From: Bin87 sp963663945 | GTDB lineage: Bacteria; Chloroflexota; Dehalococcoidia; Lucifugimonadales; UBA3495 | DNA: 64,000 bases | Direction: 5' to 3' | NCBI GenBank assembly: GCA_963663945.1 | Contig: OY760687.1 | Coordinates: forward strand, 1,178,001 to 1,242,000 | Part shown: piece by piece, positions 7,827 through 16,536 of the stretch | Numbering within the stretch: position 1 is the first letter of the stretch | Layout: each line of letters begins with the position of its first letter | Made by a program: the position numbers and the translations under genes | Notes under the pieces: model-generated | Told to the model about the DNA's origin: nothing | Seen by the model: the letters and a program-made list of their open reading frames with translations, nothing else | Database searches by the model: none

Positions 7827-9230
7827 ATGGCATCTCAGGACATCGCTTTGATGGCCCATCTGATGCGGCGAGCCGGTTTCGGAGCTACCCGTGACGAACT
7901 GGAAGCGCTCGTCGAGAAAGGGTACGAGGCTACCGTTGAGGAGCTTTTGAACCCGGAGAGCCAGCCGGCAATCGACCGGTACGAGCTGGTTCGCTATCAG
8001 CCGTGGACCTGGCGCCCGGGCACGATCCAGGGCATGGGTTCGGCCGAATGGCTGCACTTCATGATCAACACCAAGCGGCCGCTGGAAGAGAAGATGGTGC
8101 TGTTCTGGCATCAGATCTTCGCCACCGGCGTGTCCAAGGTTGACCACTACGACGAGATCACCCGCATGGTCGCCCTGTTCCGCGAGAAGGGCATGGGCAA
8201 CTACAAGGATCTCCTGCTGGAAGTCGCCAAGAACCCGGCGATGATCTACTGGCTCGACAACTTCGAGAATCATGCCGACGCCGTCAATGAGAACTGGGGC
8301 CGCGAGCTGCTGGAGCTGTTCAGCATGGGCGTCGGCACCTATACCGAGGTTGACGTTCGCGAGGCCTCCCGCGCCTTCACCGGCTGGACCTTCGAGCCCA
8401 AGCTGCCGCGCGGCCCCATCGGTCGCCACGACTGGCAGTTCCAGTACCTGTCCGAAGACCATGACGATGGGGAAAAGACCTTCCTCGGCGAGTCTGGAAA
8501 CTTCAACGGCGAAGACATCATCAACATCGTCTGCGAGCACCCCGCCACGGCAACCTTCGTCGCGCGCCACCTGTACAATTTCTTCGTCGCCGACGAGGCG
8601 CAGGTTCCGGCATGGCAGGTGATCCCGCCCAAGGATGAGGATGCCATCGATCTGCTGGCCGACACCTTCATCGACTCCGGCTGCGACATGACTGCCGTCC
8701 TGCGCGTCCTGTTCAACAGCGACTTCTTCAAGAACGCCCGCTATGCCCGCCTGAAGAGCCCCGCCGAAGTGGTGGTTGGCACCCTGCGGCTGGTCGGCGG
8801 CTATGAGTTCCCCGGCCCCGGCCTGGGAGAAATGGCTCGCCAGCCCACCTACATGGGCCAGGACCTGCTCAACCCGCCCAGCGTGGAAGGCTGGCACACC
8901 GGTGTCGAGTGGATCAACAGCGGTTCGTTGATGCGCCGCATCAATTTCACCGCCGACATGGTGAGCGACGTCAGTCGCCCCGGCATCCGTTCCATGATCA
9001 ACCGGATGCAGTCCCAGGGCGATTTGACCCCGGACGCTCTGGTTGACAACTGCCTGGACCTGATGGGTCCGCTGGAAGTTGACAACGAGACCCGCCAGGA
9101 GCTGGTTTCCCACGCCCAGAACTCCGGCAACGTGTCCTGGGCCACCGACGCGGACGTCAGCGCCTCCGAGGAGCGTATCTCCGAAATGCTGCAGCTGATC
9201 GTTTCGCTGCGCGATTATCAGTACGCCTGA
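7827..9230 (+). CDS. DUF1800 family protein (triad 1)
   Basis: A 467-residue DUF1800 protein. It starts MASQDIALMAHLMRRAGFGAT, the family's N-terminal signature. AGGAGG (7814-7819) fixes this ATG rather than an upstream one at 7800. Other family blocks are KMVLFWHQIFATG, NWGRELLELFSMGVG, ASRAFTGWT, HDDGEKTFLGESGNFNGEDI and VARHLYNFFVADE. The biochemical function of DUF1800 is unknown; members are usually paired with DUF1501 genes, as here (92 bases downstream). No signal peptide or transmembrane segment is visible, so the protein appears cytosolic. Two paralogues lie at 20502 and 43265 in identical gene order. Confidence 0.93.
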   Translation: MASQDIALMAHLMRRAGFGATRDELEALVEKGYEATVEELLNPESQPAIDRYELVRYQPWTWRPGTIQGMGSAEWLHFMINTKRPLEEKMVLFWHQIFATGVSKVDHYDEITRMVALFREKGMGNYKDLLLEVAKNPAMIYWLDNFENHADAVNENWGRELLELFSMGVGTYTEVDVREASRAFTGWTFEPKLPRGPIGRHDWQFQYLSEDHDDGEKTFLGESGNFNGEDIINIVCEHPATATFVARHLYNFFVADEAQVPAWQVIPPKDEDAIDLLADTFIDSGCDMTAVLRVLFNSDFFKNARYARLKSPAEVVVGTLRLVGGYEFPGPGLGEMARQPTYMGQDLLNPPSVEGWHTGVEWINSGSLMRRINFTADMVSDVSRPGIRSMINRMQSQGDLTPDALVDNCLDLMGPLEVDNETRQELVSHAQNSGNVSWATDADVSASEERISEMLQLIVSLRDYQYA

Positions 9231-9240
9231 CGTAACCAAC

Positions 9241-9268
9241 GTGGCGATGCCCAAGTAGGCATCGCCAC
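9241..9268 (+). promoter_or_regulatory. Intergenic hairpin between DUF1800 and DUF1501 genes
   Basis: An 11-bp perfect stem, GTGGCGATGCC/GGCATCGCCAC, has a six-base loop and no U-tract. It may be an RNA-processing or stability hairpin, or a weak attenuator within the triad 1 transcript. Confidence 0.55.
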
Positions 9269-9322
9269 AACGACCGTCTCGCTCTCCGCGCTCGCGGAAC
9301 GAACTCCAGAGGAGCAAACAAA

Positions 9323-10450
9323 ATGACCTCAACCAAGAAAGATCCGGTCCTGGTGGTGTTGCAGCTCAGCGGCGGCAACGACTACATGAACACGGTTATC
9401 CCCCACGCCGAGCCTCTGTATCGCGACAAGCGACCCGTGGTCGGCGTGCCGGACGAGCGGATCCTCAAGCTCAACGACAGCATCGGCTTGCACCCCGAAC
9501 TGGCGCCGTTGCGCCGTTTCTGGGATTCCGGCGACATGGCCATCATCCACGGAGTCGGCTATGCCAACAGCCCGCGCAGCCATTTCCGCAGCATGGACAT
9601 CTGGCACACCTGTGAGCCGGACAAGCTGGGAACCGAAGGCTGGCTGGGCCGCGCCGCCCGCGATATGGACCCCAACAAGGAAAACGTGGTCACCGCCGTC
9701 AGTTTCGGCCCGAGCCTGCCTCGCGCCCTGGCGCTGCCCGGCGTTCCCGTCGCCTGCGTGGACGACCTGGAGAACTTCGGCATGCTGACCAGCATCCAGG
9801 AAGAGATCCAGCGGGACAAGATCATTGACCGCTTCACCCGCCTGTATTCCCCCACCATTGGCAACGGCTTTGTCATGGATTACCTGGGACAGACCGGTCT
9901 CGACGGTCTCAAGGCCGCCGACATCCTGAAGGTTGCCCCCGAGCGGTACAGCAGCTCGGTCGAGTATCCTGACACTCCCATCGCCCGCAAGCTGAAGGGC
10001 ATCTCCCAGGTGCACCAGGCTGACCTTGGCTCCCGCGTTCTCTACTGCGACCACGGCAGCTTCGACAGCCACTCCAACCAGGTTGGGATGCACGACGGCC
10101 TGTGGCGGGACGTTTCCGCCGCGGTGTCCAGCTTCTTCGACGACCTGCGCGAGAACAACGCCAGCGACAACGTCATACTGATGATGTTCTCCGAGTTCGG
10201 CCGCCGCGTCCATGACAACGGCAGTGGCACCGACCACGGCGCCGCCGGCCTCGTCATGGTTATGGGCGACCCGATCCAGGGTGGCGAGTACGGTGAGTAT
10301 CCGTCCTCCAAGCCCGAGGACCTGGAACAGGGTGACCTGGTCCCCGGCACCGACTTCCGCACCGTCTACTCCACCATCCTGGAAAACTGGATGGGCCTGG
10401 ATGCCAACCCCATCGTCAACGGGACTTTCGAGAAAGCCGCGTTCGTCTAG
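9323..10450 (+). CDS. DUF1501 family protein (triad 1)
   Basis: A 375-residue DUF1501 protein of the alkaline phosphatase/sulfatase-like superfamily. Family motifs are LQLSGGNDYMNTVIP (about 12-26), SHFRSMDIWHT (about 88-98), HGSFDSHSNQ, and the late metal-site-like block FSEFGRRVHDNGSGTDHGAAG. Most described DUF1501 proteins carry a Tat signal. This one starts MTSTKKDPVLVVLQ directly at the domain, so a cytosolic location is suggested. GGAG precedes the ATG. It sits between DUF1800 and NHL genes; paralogues are at 21980 and 44738. The hydrolytic activity of the family is assumed from fold, not known. Confidence 0.92.
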   Translation: MTSTKKDPVLVVLQLSGGNDYMNTVIPHAEPLYRDKRPVVGVPDERILKLNDSIGLHPELAPLRRFWDSGDMAIIHGVGYANSPRSHFRSMDIWHTCEPDKLGTEGWLGRAARDMDPNKENVVTAVSFGPSLPRALALPGVPVACVDDLENFGMLTSIQEEIQRDKIIDRFTRLYSPTIGNGFVMDYLGQTGLDGLKAADILKVAPERYSSSVEYPDTPIARKLKGISQVHQADLGSRVLYCDHGSFDSHSNQVGMHDGLWRDVSAAVSSFFDDLRENNASDNVILMMFSEFGRRVHDNGSGTDHGAAGLVMVMGDPIQGGEYGEYPSSKPEDLEQGDLVPGTDFRTVYSTILENWMGLDANPIVNGTFEKAAFV

Positions 10451-10498
10451 AGGATCACGGGTTCCGGCCGACGGGACACGCTGATTGGCAATACCGAC

Positions 10499-10530
10499 CG
10501 GGGCCAGTGGGTGCAAATCTGCTGGCCCCG
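10499..10530 (+). promoter_or_regulatory. Intergenic hairpin between DUF1501 and NHL genes
   Basis: The 9-bp arms CGGGGCCAG (10499-10507) and CTGGCCCCG (10522-10530) are separated by 14 bases. The downstream sequence CAATTAT is only mildly T-rich. It may attenuate readthrough into the NHL gene. Confidence 0.5.
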
Positions 10531-10601
10531 CAATTATGGACGGCCGGGGATAACTCCGGGACGTACTGACCAAGACACACAGGCAACGAGCAGGTAAAAA
10601 T

Positions 10602-11666
10602 ATGCTTACGCAGATCGCAAAGGGCCGAGTGTATGACTACAGCCACTCGGTGGGCCGGGGCGCAGCGTCCGGCATGGGCTTCAGCCAGCCCACTTCCATG
10701 GCCTTCGAGGGAAACACTGTTTATGTGCTGAACCGCGGAATCGAAGGCATCTCCAACGTGCCGTGGAACCGGGTCGCCTACGGCGCTCGGGTCAGCATCA
10801 TTGACCTGGGCGACAGTGAGGGTGACGAGGAATTCACCGGCGAGTTCGGCAAATACGGCGACCGGGAAGGCGAGTTCATCTGGCCCTCCGGCATGGTTCT
10901 CGCGCCCAACGGACACATCTACGTGGCCGACGAGTGGATGAACATGGTGTCGGAGTTCGAGAAGGACGGTACCTTCATCAAACGGTGGAGCGCCGTTCCT
11001 GCCGACGACGGCAAGGAGCATGGCACCTCCAGCCTGGCGGTCGACGCTGATGGCAACCTCTACCTGACCGATGGCCGCGGCCACCAGGTCCGCAAGTTCA
11101 CTGCCGACGGTGCGTTTGTCACCAGTTGGGGCTCCCTGGGCGAGGGCAACGGCGAGTTCAACTCCCCGTGGGGCATCACCGTGGACCAGCGGGACGGGTC
11201 GGTCTACGTGGCTGACCATCGCAACCACCGGGTGCAGAAGTTCACCGCCGACGGCGAGTGGCTGATGCAGTTCGGCGAGGCAGGAACCAAGCGCGGTCAG
11301 ATGCATCTTCCCGTCAAGGTCACCGTGGATCACACGGGCGATGTCTACGTCGCTGACTGGAGCGACAACGGCATGCACGCGGGCAAGGTGCACGTTTTTG
11401 ATAGCGAAGGCAGCTTCATCATCTCGCTCATCGGTGACGCCCAGTGGCTCAGCAAGTGGGCGGACATGACCGTGGTCGCCAACGCTGACTATCTGAAGCG
11501 CCGCCGCGAGGTGCCGACCACCGAGTCCGAGTGGCGTTTCGCCCTGCCCACCGACCTCCACTTCGATGAGAATACCGGTCGTCTGGTGGTGCTGGACGCC
11601 CAGCGCAGCCGGCTGCAGATCTACAACAAGATGGAAAATTACATGGTTCCCCAGATGAACCTGTGA
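10602..11666 (+). CDS. NHL-repeat beta-propeller protein (triad 1)
   Basis: A 354-residue propeller built of NHL repeats. Repeated units include GEFIWPSGMVLAPNGHIYVAD, GNGEFNSPWGITV followed by GSVYVADHRNHRVQKFTADG, and GQMHLPVKVTVDHTGDVYVAD. The N-terminus (MLTQIAKGRVYDYSHSVGRG) is shared in outline with the NHL proteins at 23244 and 45897. No leader peptide is seen. NHL propellers bind proteins, RNA or ligands, and a few are enzymes (e.g. peptidylglycine lyase); the role here is unknown. Its place as third member of a conserved triad suggests it works with the DUF1800/DUF1501 pair. Confidence 0.92.
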   Translation: MLTQIAKGRVYDYSHSVGRGAASGMGFSQPTSMAFEGNTVYVLNRGIEGISNVPWNRVAYGARVSIIDLGDSEGDEEFTGEFGKYGDREGEFIWPSGMVLAPNGHIYVADEWMNMVSEFEKDGTFIKRWSAVPADDGKEHGTSSLAVDADGNLYLTDGRGHQVRKFTADGAFVTSWGSLGEGNGEFNSPWGITVDQRDGSVYVADHRNHRVQKFTADGEWLMQFGEAGTKRGQMHLPVKVTVDHTGDVYVADWSDNGMHAGKVHVFDSEGSFIISLIGDAQWLSKWADMTVVANADYLKRRREVPTTESEWRFALPTDLHFDENTGRLVVLDAQRSRLQIYNKMENYMVPQMNL

Positions 11667-11672
11667 TGACCC

Positions 11673-11999
11673 GTGATTACCCAGGAGCAGGAACCCGACT
11701 ACGTTCGGATGGCGGAAGGATCTCCCGGCATGCTTTGCCGGGAGGCGCCGCCTGAAATCCTGGAGGCGTGCGCGCTGGACAACGAGCCCACGCCGTTCCT
11801 GGAGCAGTTCTTTGAAGCGGGAATTCGCGCCCACGCTCGCATGGAGCACGGGCGTGAACTCCCGCAAATGTATGTCAACAATGCCATCCTGGTGCTGTGG
11901 CTAAGGTCCTGCCGCCTCTACACCAACAGCCTCTTGGGTGTGCCCGATCCGGACCTGGACAAGCAGTTTTTCTCCAGCGCAGACGTCACGCCGAGTTGA
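11673..11999 (+). CDS. Hypothetical protein, 108 aa
   Basis: Starts with GTG seven bases after the NHL stop and probably belongs to the same transcript. The sequence (MITQEQEPDYVRMAEGSP... ending FFSSADVTPS) is acidic and looks mostly helical in its centre (ILEACALDNEPTPFLEQFFEAGIRAHARM), with no signal peptide or membrane segment. I do not recognise a family. The other two triads lack an equivalent gene, so it is probably linked to the downstream dehydrogenase rather than to the triad. Confidence 0.6.
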   Translation: MITQEQEPDYVRMAEGSPGMLCREAPPEILEACALDNEPTPFLEQFFEAGIRAHARMEHGRELPQMYVNNAILVLWLRSCRLYTNSLLGVPDPDLDKQFFSSADVTPS

Positions 12000-12050
12000 C
12001 GCGTCCGGTCTCACCGCGCTCCGTTTCGTCTCGAGCTCAAAGCCCTTCCC

Positions 12051-12890
12051 GTGGCTGAAATGTTGGATCCGAAAGCCGCCGGCGCCAGGCGCTTTGAAGG
12101 ACAGGTCGCTGTCGTTACCGGAGGCGGGCAGGGGATCGGATCAGCCACCGCCCGTCGCCTGGCCCAGGAAGGGGCTTCCATTGTCATCGGCGACATGGTC
12201 GCGGCGACCTCCGAGCGCGTCCGCGACAAGATCCGGGATTTCGGCAGCGCGTGCGAAGTATCCATCGGCGACCTGTCCAAATGGGAGAACGCCGAGGCTC
12301 TCATGGCCCGGGCCAAAGACGCGTTCGGCAGGATCGACGTGGTCGCCAACATCGCGGGCGGCACGATCTGGTTCCAGTCTTTGCAGTACTACACCCCGGA
12401 CCAGATCCAGGCAGAGATGAACCGGAGCTTCTGGACTGCAATGTGGTGCTGCCGGGCCGCGCTGCCGTACATGATCGATCAGCGTTCAGGGTCCATAGTC
12501 AATATCGCCACTCATGCCGTGACCGGACGATTCCGCGTCCCCTACGCTGCGGCCAAGGCGGGCCAGATTGGCCTGACCACCTCATTGGCCCGGGAAGTCG
12601 CCCATCTGGGAATCAGGGTGAACTGCGTGGCTCCCAGCGGCACCGCGGCCGACGACCGGGTTACGCCCCGGGATTACGGCGTTGGGATCGATCCCCCTGA
12701 GTTGCCGGAAAGCGAACGCTCCGCCCAGGAAGAGTATCGCTCGGCCACCCGCAACTCGGAAATCCCCATGGGCCGGCGCGGCGAGGCTGACGAGCAGGCG
12801 GCGGCCATCGCCTTCCTCGCTTCTCACGACGCTTCCTACATCACCGGCCAGGTGCTGGCAGTTGGTGGAGGCCAGCCCTACCCGTTCTGA
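12051..12890 (+). CDS. BenD-like dihydrodiol dehydrogenase (SDR)
   Basis: A 279-residue SDR with TGGGQGIG (23-30), Tyr165 and Lys169 (VPYAAAKAG). It resembles BenD-type 1,6-dihydroxycyclohexa-2,4-diene-1-carboxylate dehydrogenases. The segments TPDQIQAEMNRSFWTAMWCC, IRVNCVAPSGTAADDRV and ASYITGQVLAVGGG follow that subfamily closely. Such enzymes oxidise cis-diols made by Rieske ring-hydroxylating oxygenases to catechols. A Rieske oxygenase gene begins 156 bases downstream, which supports the role. The start could be GTG at 12051 or ATG at 12060; neither has a clear ribosome site. The exact substrate is inference. Confidence 0.83.
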   Translation: MAEMLDPKAAGARRFEGQVAVVTGGGQGIGSATARRLAQEGASIVIGDMVAATSERVRDKIRDFGSACEVSIGDLSKWENAEALMARAKDAFGRIDVVANIAGGTIWFQSLQYYTPDQIQAEMNRSFWTAMWCCRAALPYMIDQRSGSIVNIATHAVTGRFRVPYAAAKAGQIGLTTSLAREVAHLGIRVNCVAPSGTAADDRVTPRDYGVGIDPPELPESERSAQEEYRSATRNSEIPMGRRGEADEQAAAIAFLASHDASYITGQVLAVGGGQPYPF

Positions 12891-12895
12891 GCCCG

Positions 12896-12954
12896 GCCAA
12901 GCCTCTACCGCGGGTTGCTGGGCCGAACGATCATTCGCCCCGGCTTGGTCGTTG
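12896..12954 (+). repeat. Degenerate hairpin related to the GGGGCGAATG palindrome
   Basis: GGCCAAGCC and GGCTTGGTC form outer arms. Inside, GAACGATCATTCGCCCC is a decayed copy of the palindrome seen perfectly at 39730-39757 and 46920-46947. It may serve as terminator for the SDR gene. Confidence 0.5.
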
Positions 12955-13046
12955 CTCCGCTGCCCGCATTGGCGTTGGCTCCGTCCGTTTGACGGTTCTG
13001 CTAATATGGCGTGAATCCATCGTGCATCGAGACGGAGGCAGCGAAA

Positions 13047-14495
13047 ATGGGACTGAAACGCCTCTTGCTAAAGCCCCTTTCCGGTTACCCCGGCGGCTAC
13101 AAGAAAATGCGCCGGGGAACGCAGGGTTACGATTCGACTCCTCCATTCCGGGTGCCGGACAACCCCCGGGACCGACGGAGCCGCATCCCTCCCAACGGGT
13201 TTCGCGAGTACTGGTATCCCGCCCTGCCGGCCAGGGACGTCAAGAAGAACCAGCCCACCATGCTCCGGATGCTGGGTACCGATGTTGTCTTCTTCAAGGA
13301 CAAAGAGGGAGAGGTGCAAGCCCTGCTGGACTGGTGCCTGCATCGTGCGGTGTATCTGTCCATGGGTCGCTGCTACTTCGAAGGATTCCTGACCTGTCCG
13401 TACCACGGCGCCACCTTCGACGGCGACGGCAACTGCGTCGCCTTTCTCACCGAAGGTCCTGACTCCAAGATGGTGGGCGCGCCCGGTATGAAGGCCCGCA
13501 AGTACCCAACGGTCACCCTCAAGGGGATGGTGTTCGTGTGGATGGGCGAAGGCGAGCCCGTTGCTCCTGAGGAGGACATTCCGCCGGAGATGTTCGAAGA
13601 GCACAACATTTGCCGCCCGTCCTTCACCATGTTCGACTGCAACTGGGTGCTCGTTCTTGAAAACACCATGGACGCGCACAACGCCTTCATGGTTCACCGG
13701 AATGCCCTGCGGATGCTGGGCAGCCGGGTCGGCGGACGGCCGCGCACGCCGCTGGGTTATCGGGTGAACCTGGTCAACAACAAGAACGTCCACTACCGCC
13801 CGGGCAGCGGGAAGGCCCACACCGAACGGTACTACTACGACGAGGACGGCAACATCCCCTACCAGATGCATTACCCCGGCGTGGATGGCGTGTGGCCCCT
13901 GCACCGCTGGCGGCTCGCCTGGACCTGGTTCTTCGACTGGAAGGCCAAGCGCCGCGGGCAGGATCCCCAGTACCGTCGTGCCTCCGCGGCCGACACACCC
14001 GACGTTAACGAGTGGAACGGGACCCGCCTGCCCGGCATGTCCCGCACGGGGGGCAACAACCGCTACTTCCGCAGCACGCGCTGGCCCGTGCCGGTTGAGG
14101 AGAACCTGACCCGCATGGTCTACCTCAACGTGGAGCGGTACGAGAAGCGGCCCAGCCTCCTTCGCCGTGTCGCGAGCGCCACCACCTGGCCTTACCGCAA
14201 CTGGGAGCTCAACTTCAACTTCCGCAACCAGGACTACGACGCGGAGAAGTACACCCAATATCACATGCCCGAGTATCTGTCCTCAACCGACTCGGTGGTC
14301 GTCGCCATGCGCCGCCTTTTTGTGGAGCACAACCGCGACGTCATCCGCCAGCGGGAACGCGAGGAAGCGCTGCCCGAGGTCATGGACGAAACCGAAGCTG
14401 AACGGATGGTTCGCGAAGGCGATCTGAAAGTCGCGGCCACCACCCAGGCCTTTGACGCCGACCGCCTGGAGGAAGAACTGCTGCGCCGGGTTTAG
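13047..14495 (+). CDS. Rieske-type ring-hydroxylating oxygenase, alpha subunit-like
   Basis: A 482-residue oxygenase. The Rieske [2Fe-2S] ligands are Cys97-x-His99 and Cys117-Pro-Tyr-His120. The mononuclear iron site follows in the motif NTMDAHNAFMVH (206-217). There the first His lies two rather than the usual three residues after Asp209, a slight spacing oddity. GGAGG at 13034-13038 supports the ATG at 13047 over an upstream GTG. The enzyme would insert oxygen into an aromatic or similar ring, needing a ferredoxin/reductase not present nearby. It follows a BenD-like dehydrogenase, consistent with a cis-dihydrodiol route. Its stop overlaps the convergent LLM gene by four bases. Confidence 0.9.
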   Translation: MGLKRLLLKPLSGYPGGYKKMRRGTQGYDSTPPFRVPDNPRDRRSRIPPNGFREYWYPALPARDVKKNQPTMLRMLGTDVVFFKDKEGEVQALLDWCLHRAVYLSMGRCYFEGFLTCPYHGATFDGDGNCVAFLTEGPDSKMVGAPGMKARKYPTVTLKGMVFVWMGEGEPVAPEEDIPPEMFEEHNICRPSFTMFDCNWVLVLENTMDAHNAFMVHRNALRMLGSRVGGRPRTPLGYRVNLVNNKNVHYRPGSGKAHTERYYYDEDGNIPYQMHYPGVDGVWPLHRWRLAWTWFFDWKAKRRGQDPQYRRASAADTPDVNEWNGTRLPGMSRTGGNNRYFRSTRWPVPVEENLTRMVYLNVERYEKRPSLLRRVASATTWPYRNWELNFNFRNQDYDAEKYTQYHMPEYLSSTDSVVVAMRRLFVEHNRDVIRQREREEALPEVMDETEAERMVREGDLKVAATTQAFDADRLEEELLRRV

Positions 14496-15601
14496 GCGAA
14501 GGCCGGCATCACTTCTTCGGCAAACAGCCGGATGGATTGTTTGGCCGCGTCGGGGTCGATGTAGCCGAACAGGTGACGCGCGCAGAAGATGTCGTGTCCG
14601 ATCAGTTGGCGCTGCTCTTCCAGGCGTTTCGCCACGGTCTCGGGGCTGCCCACCAGGGCGATGCCGTTGTCGATCCAGAAGTCGTAGGACTGGGCGCGCT
14701 CGCGGAAGGTCCGACGTAACTCCGCCCGCTCCGGCGTACCCGGATCGTCCCCGCGCATGCCGTGCGGTCCGTATCCGATACGGGTGGCGCCGATGTAGTC
14801 GCGGCCCTTGCCGGCTGGAACTGCCTCCGGGTGCGCGGCCGTGGCCAGATGCGGCTCGGCCTGCTCGCGTGCCTTCTCGTCGGTCTCGGCCACGTGGACG
14901 TGTCGCGTCAGGAACGTCTTGGGCATCGGTGTCGCGTGACCTTCGGCACGCCATAGACTGCGCCAGGTGTCGAATTTTTCCGCGATCACCTGGTCCGTGT
15001 CGATGTTCTGGGAGACGTGGAAGTTCTGCCTGGCGGCGTACTCGAAACTGGCGGCGCTGTGGGCCCCGAACCATACCGGCGGATGCGGTTTCTGGAACGG
15101 TTCCGGCGTACTCAGCGCTTCGTCGAACTGGAAGAATTTGCCGTCGTAGGTCACGCTGCCCTCGGTCCAAGCCATCAGGATGATGTCCAGCGCTTCTTGA
15201 CTGATGTCCCGTCGTTGGTCGAAGTCTACCTTCCATCGCATGAACTCGTGGCTGGTGACTCCGGTTCCCGCGCCGAACTCCACGCGCCCGCGTGACAACT
15301 GGTCCAGCATGGCCACTTCTTCAGCGAGCCGCACCGGATGGTGGAAGGGCAACTGGTAGATCATCACCCCGAACCGGATCGCGCTGGTGGCCCGGGCCAG
15401 CGCCGTCAGGTACACGCTGGGCGAACTGAGAAAACTGACGTCCGAACTCTGGTGCTCGATGGAGAAGTAGTACTTGTACCCCATCTGCTCCGCTTCCTGG
15501 GCCCCGCGGATATGCTCGTCATACACGTCAGCGGCCAACGCATGGGATTCCATCTGCGCCTGGTCCAGCACGTCATACAGTCCGATTTCCATCTTGGCCA
15601 T
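14492..15601 (-). CDS. LLM-class flavin-dependent monooxygenase
   Basis: A 369-residue luciferase-like protein beginning MAKMEIGLYDVLDQAQ. GGAGG lies eight bases ahead of this ATG, so the longer open frame to 15715 is not used. It shows the family TIM-barrel segments YYFSIEHQSSD, IRFGVMIYQLPFHHPVRLAEE, LSRGRVEFGAGTG and HPPVWFGAHS, and resembles the FMN-dependent alkanal/alkane-type branch more than the F420 branch. The substrate is unknown. It converges on, and overlaps, the Rieske oxygenase gene by four bases, and is divergent from the alpha/beta hydrolase. Confidence 0.88.
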   Translation of the reverse strand: MAKMEIGLYDVLDQAQMESHALAADVYDEHIRGAQEAEQMGYKYYFSIEHQSSDVSFLSSPSVYLTALARATSAIRFGVMIYQLPFHHPVRLAEEVAMLDQLSRGRVEFGAGTGVTSHEFMRWKVDFDQRRDISQEALDIILMAWTEGSVTYDGKFFQFDEALSTPEPFQKPHPPVWFGAHSAASFEYAARQNFHVSQNIDTDQVIAEKFDTWRSLWRAEGHATPMPKTFLTRHVHVAETDEKAREQAEPHLATAAHPEAVPAGKGRDYIGATRIGYGPHGMRGDDPGTPERAELRRTFRERAQSYDFWIDNGIALVGSPETVAKRLEEQRQLIGHDIFCARHLFGYIDPDAAKQSIRLFAEEVMPAFA

Positions 15602-15707
15602 GCGGTGAACCTCCGGGGTGAGATGCTCGTGTCGAGCGGCTGAATGTCCGCGCAACGGTGGTCGAGAATGCGGTGGTAGTATAATGCGCGAAGACAGGGA
15701 GGGGCTC

Positions 15708-16484
15708 ATGACCACCGTTGACTATTCGGTATTGGACAACCTTGAGGGGTCGGGTCGTTCCTTCTACCCCCAGCGCCATTGGACCGAAGCGCCCGAAGCT
15801 GCGGTCGACTACGGGATACCGGTGGACGACGGGGTGGTGCTGTCCAGTCGGTTCCACGCGGTGGGGAAGGAAAACCCCACCGTGCTGTTTTTCTACGGCA
15901 ATGGCGAAACCGCGGCCGGCTACGACGTCATTGCGCCCTTGTACAACCAGATCGGGGCCAACTTCTTTGTTGCCGACTATCGCGGCTACGGAGCATCCGG
16001 CGGCTCGCCAACCTTCTCCACCATGCTGTCCGACGCGCGCAAGGTGCTCGACCAGTTGCGCGATGAGTTGGCAGAACTGAGTTTCACCGGGCCCGTTTAC
16101 GTGATGGGACGGTCCATGGGGCGCCACGCCGCTGGCGAACTGGCCGTTACCGCTGCTGAACATATCAACGGCGTCATCATCGAGAGCGGCCGTCCCAACC
16201 TGGGACGCTTCACGGAGGGTCTGGACACCGATTCCGCCCGGGCTCTGGAAGACGCCTACCACGAAAAGTTCTACTCGATAGACATCCCGGCACTGGTCAT
16301 CCACGGCGAACGGGACGAACTTGCTCCGTTGGCCGATGCGGTGGGCATGCATGAGAGGATGCGTACCACGGAAAAGCACCTGGAGGTCATCCCCGGCGCC
16401 GGGCACAACGACCTCATGTATGTGGGCATACAGCAATATTTCGGCGCGCTTCAGACGTTCATGGCTCGATACGCCGAAAAATAG
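15708..16484 (+). CDS. Alpha/beta-hydrolase
   Basis: A 258-residue serine hydrolase. The nucleophile elbow is GRSMG with Ser136, and Asp203 (HGERDELAP) and His233 (PGAGHNDLM) complete the triad. The oxyanion-side segment is FFYGNGETAAGY. GGGAGGGG just upstream supports ATG 15708 over upstream in-frame codons, and TATAAT at 15680-15685 may be its -10 element. There is no leader peptide. It may hydrolyse ring-cleavage products or esters from the neighbouring oxygenases, which is inference from context. Confidence 0.87.
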   Translation: MTTVDYSVLDNLEGSGRSFYPQRHWTEAPEAAVDYGIPVDDGVVLSSRFHAVGKENPTVLFFYGNGETAAGYDVIAPLYNQIGANFFVADYRGYGASGGSPTFSTMLSDARKVLDQLRDELAELSFTGPVYVMGRSMGRHAAGELAVTAAEHINGVIIESGRPNLGRFTEGLDTDSARALEDAYHEKFYSIDIPALVIHGERDELAPLADAVGMHERMRTTEKHLEVIPGAGHNDLMYVGIQQYFGALQTFMARYAEK

Positions 16485-16536
16485 CGCAGTCGGCCAGGTC
16501 CGGAGCTAACGCGCTTTGGGTCCGGAGGGAAACGAC

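Noticed and set aside
7563..9332. Long open frame (589 aa) on the minus strand opposite DUF1800 gene 1
   Set aside because: It mirrors a well-supported gene with ribosome site and family motifs; its own sequence is low-complexity Val/Gly/His with no family.
10455..11867. 470-aa minus-strand frame opposite the NHL gene
   Set aside because: Shadow of a high-GC gene; NHL repeats on the plus strand are unmistakable.
13068..14264. 398-aa minus-strand frame opposite the Rieske oxygenase
   Set aside because: No family features; the Rieske and iron motifs are on the plus strand.
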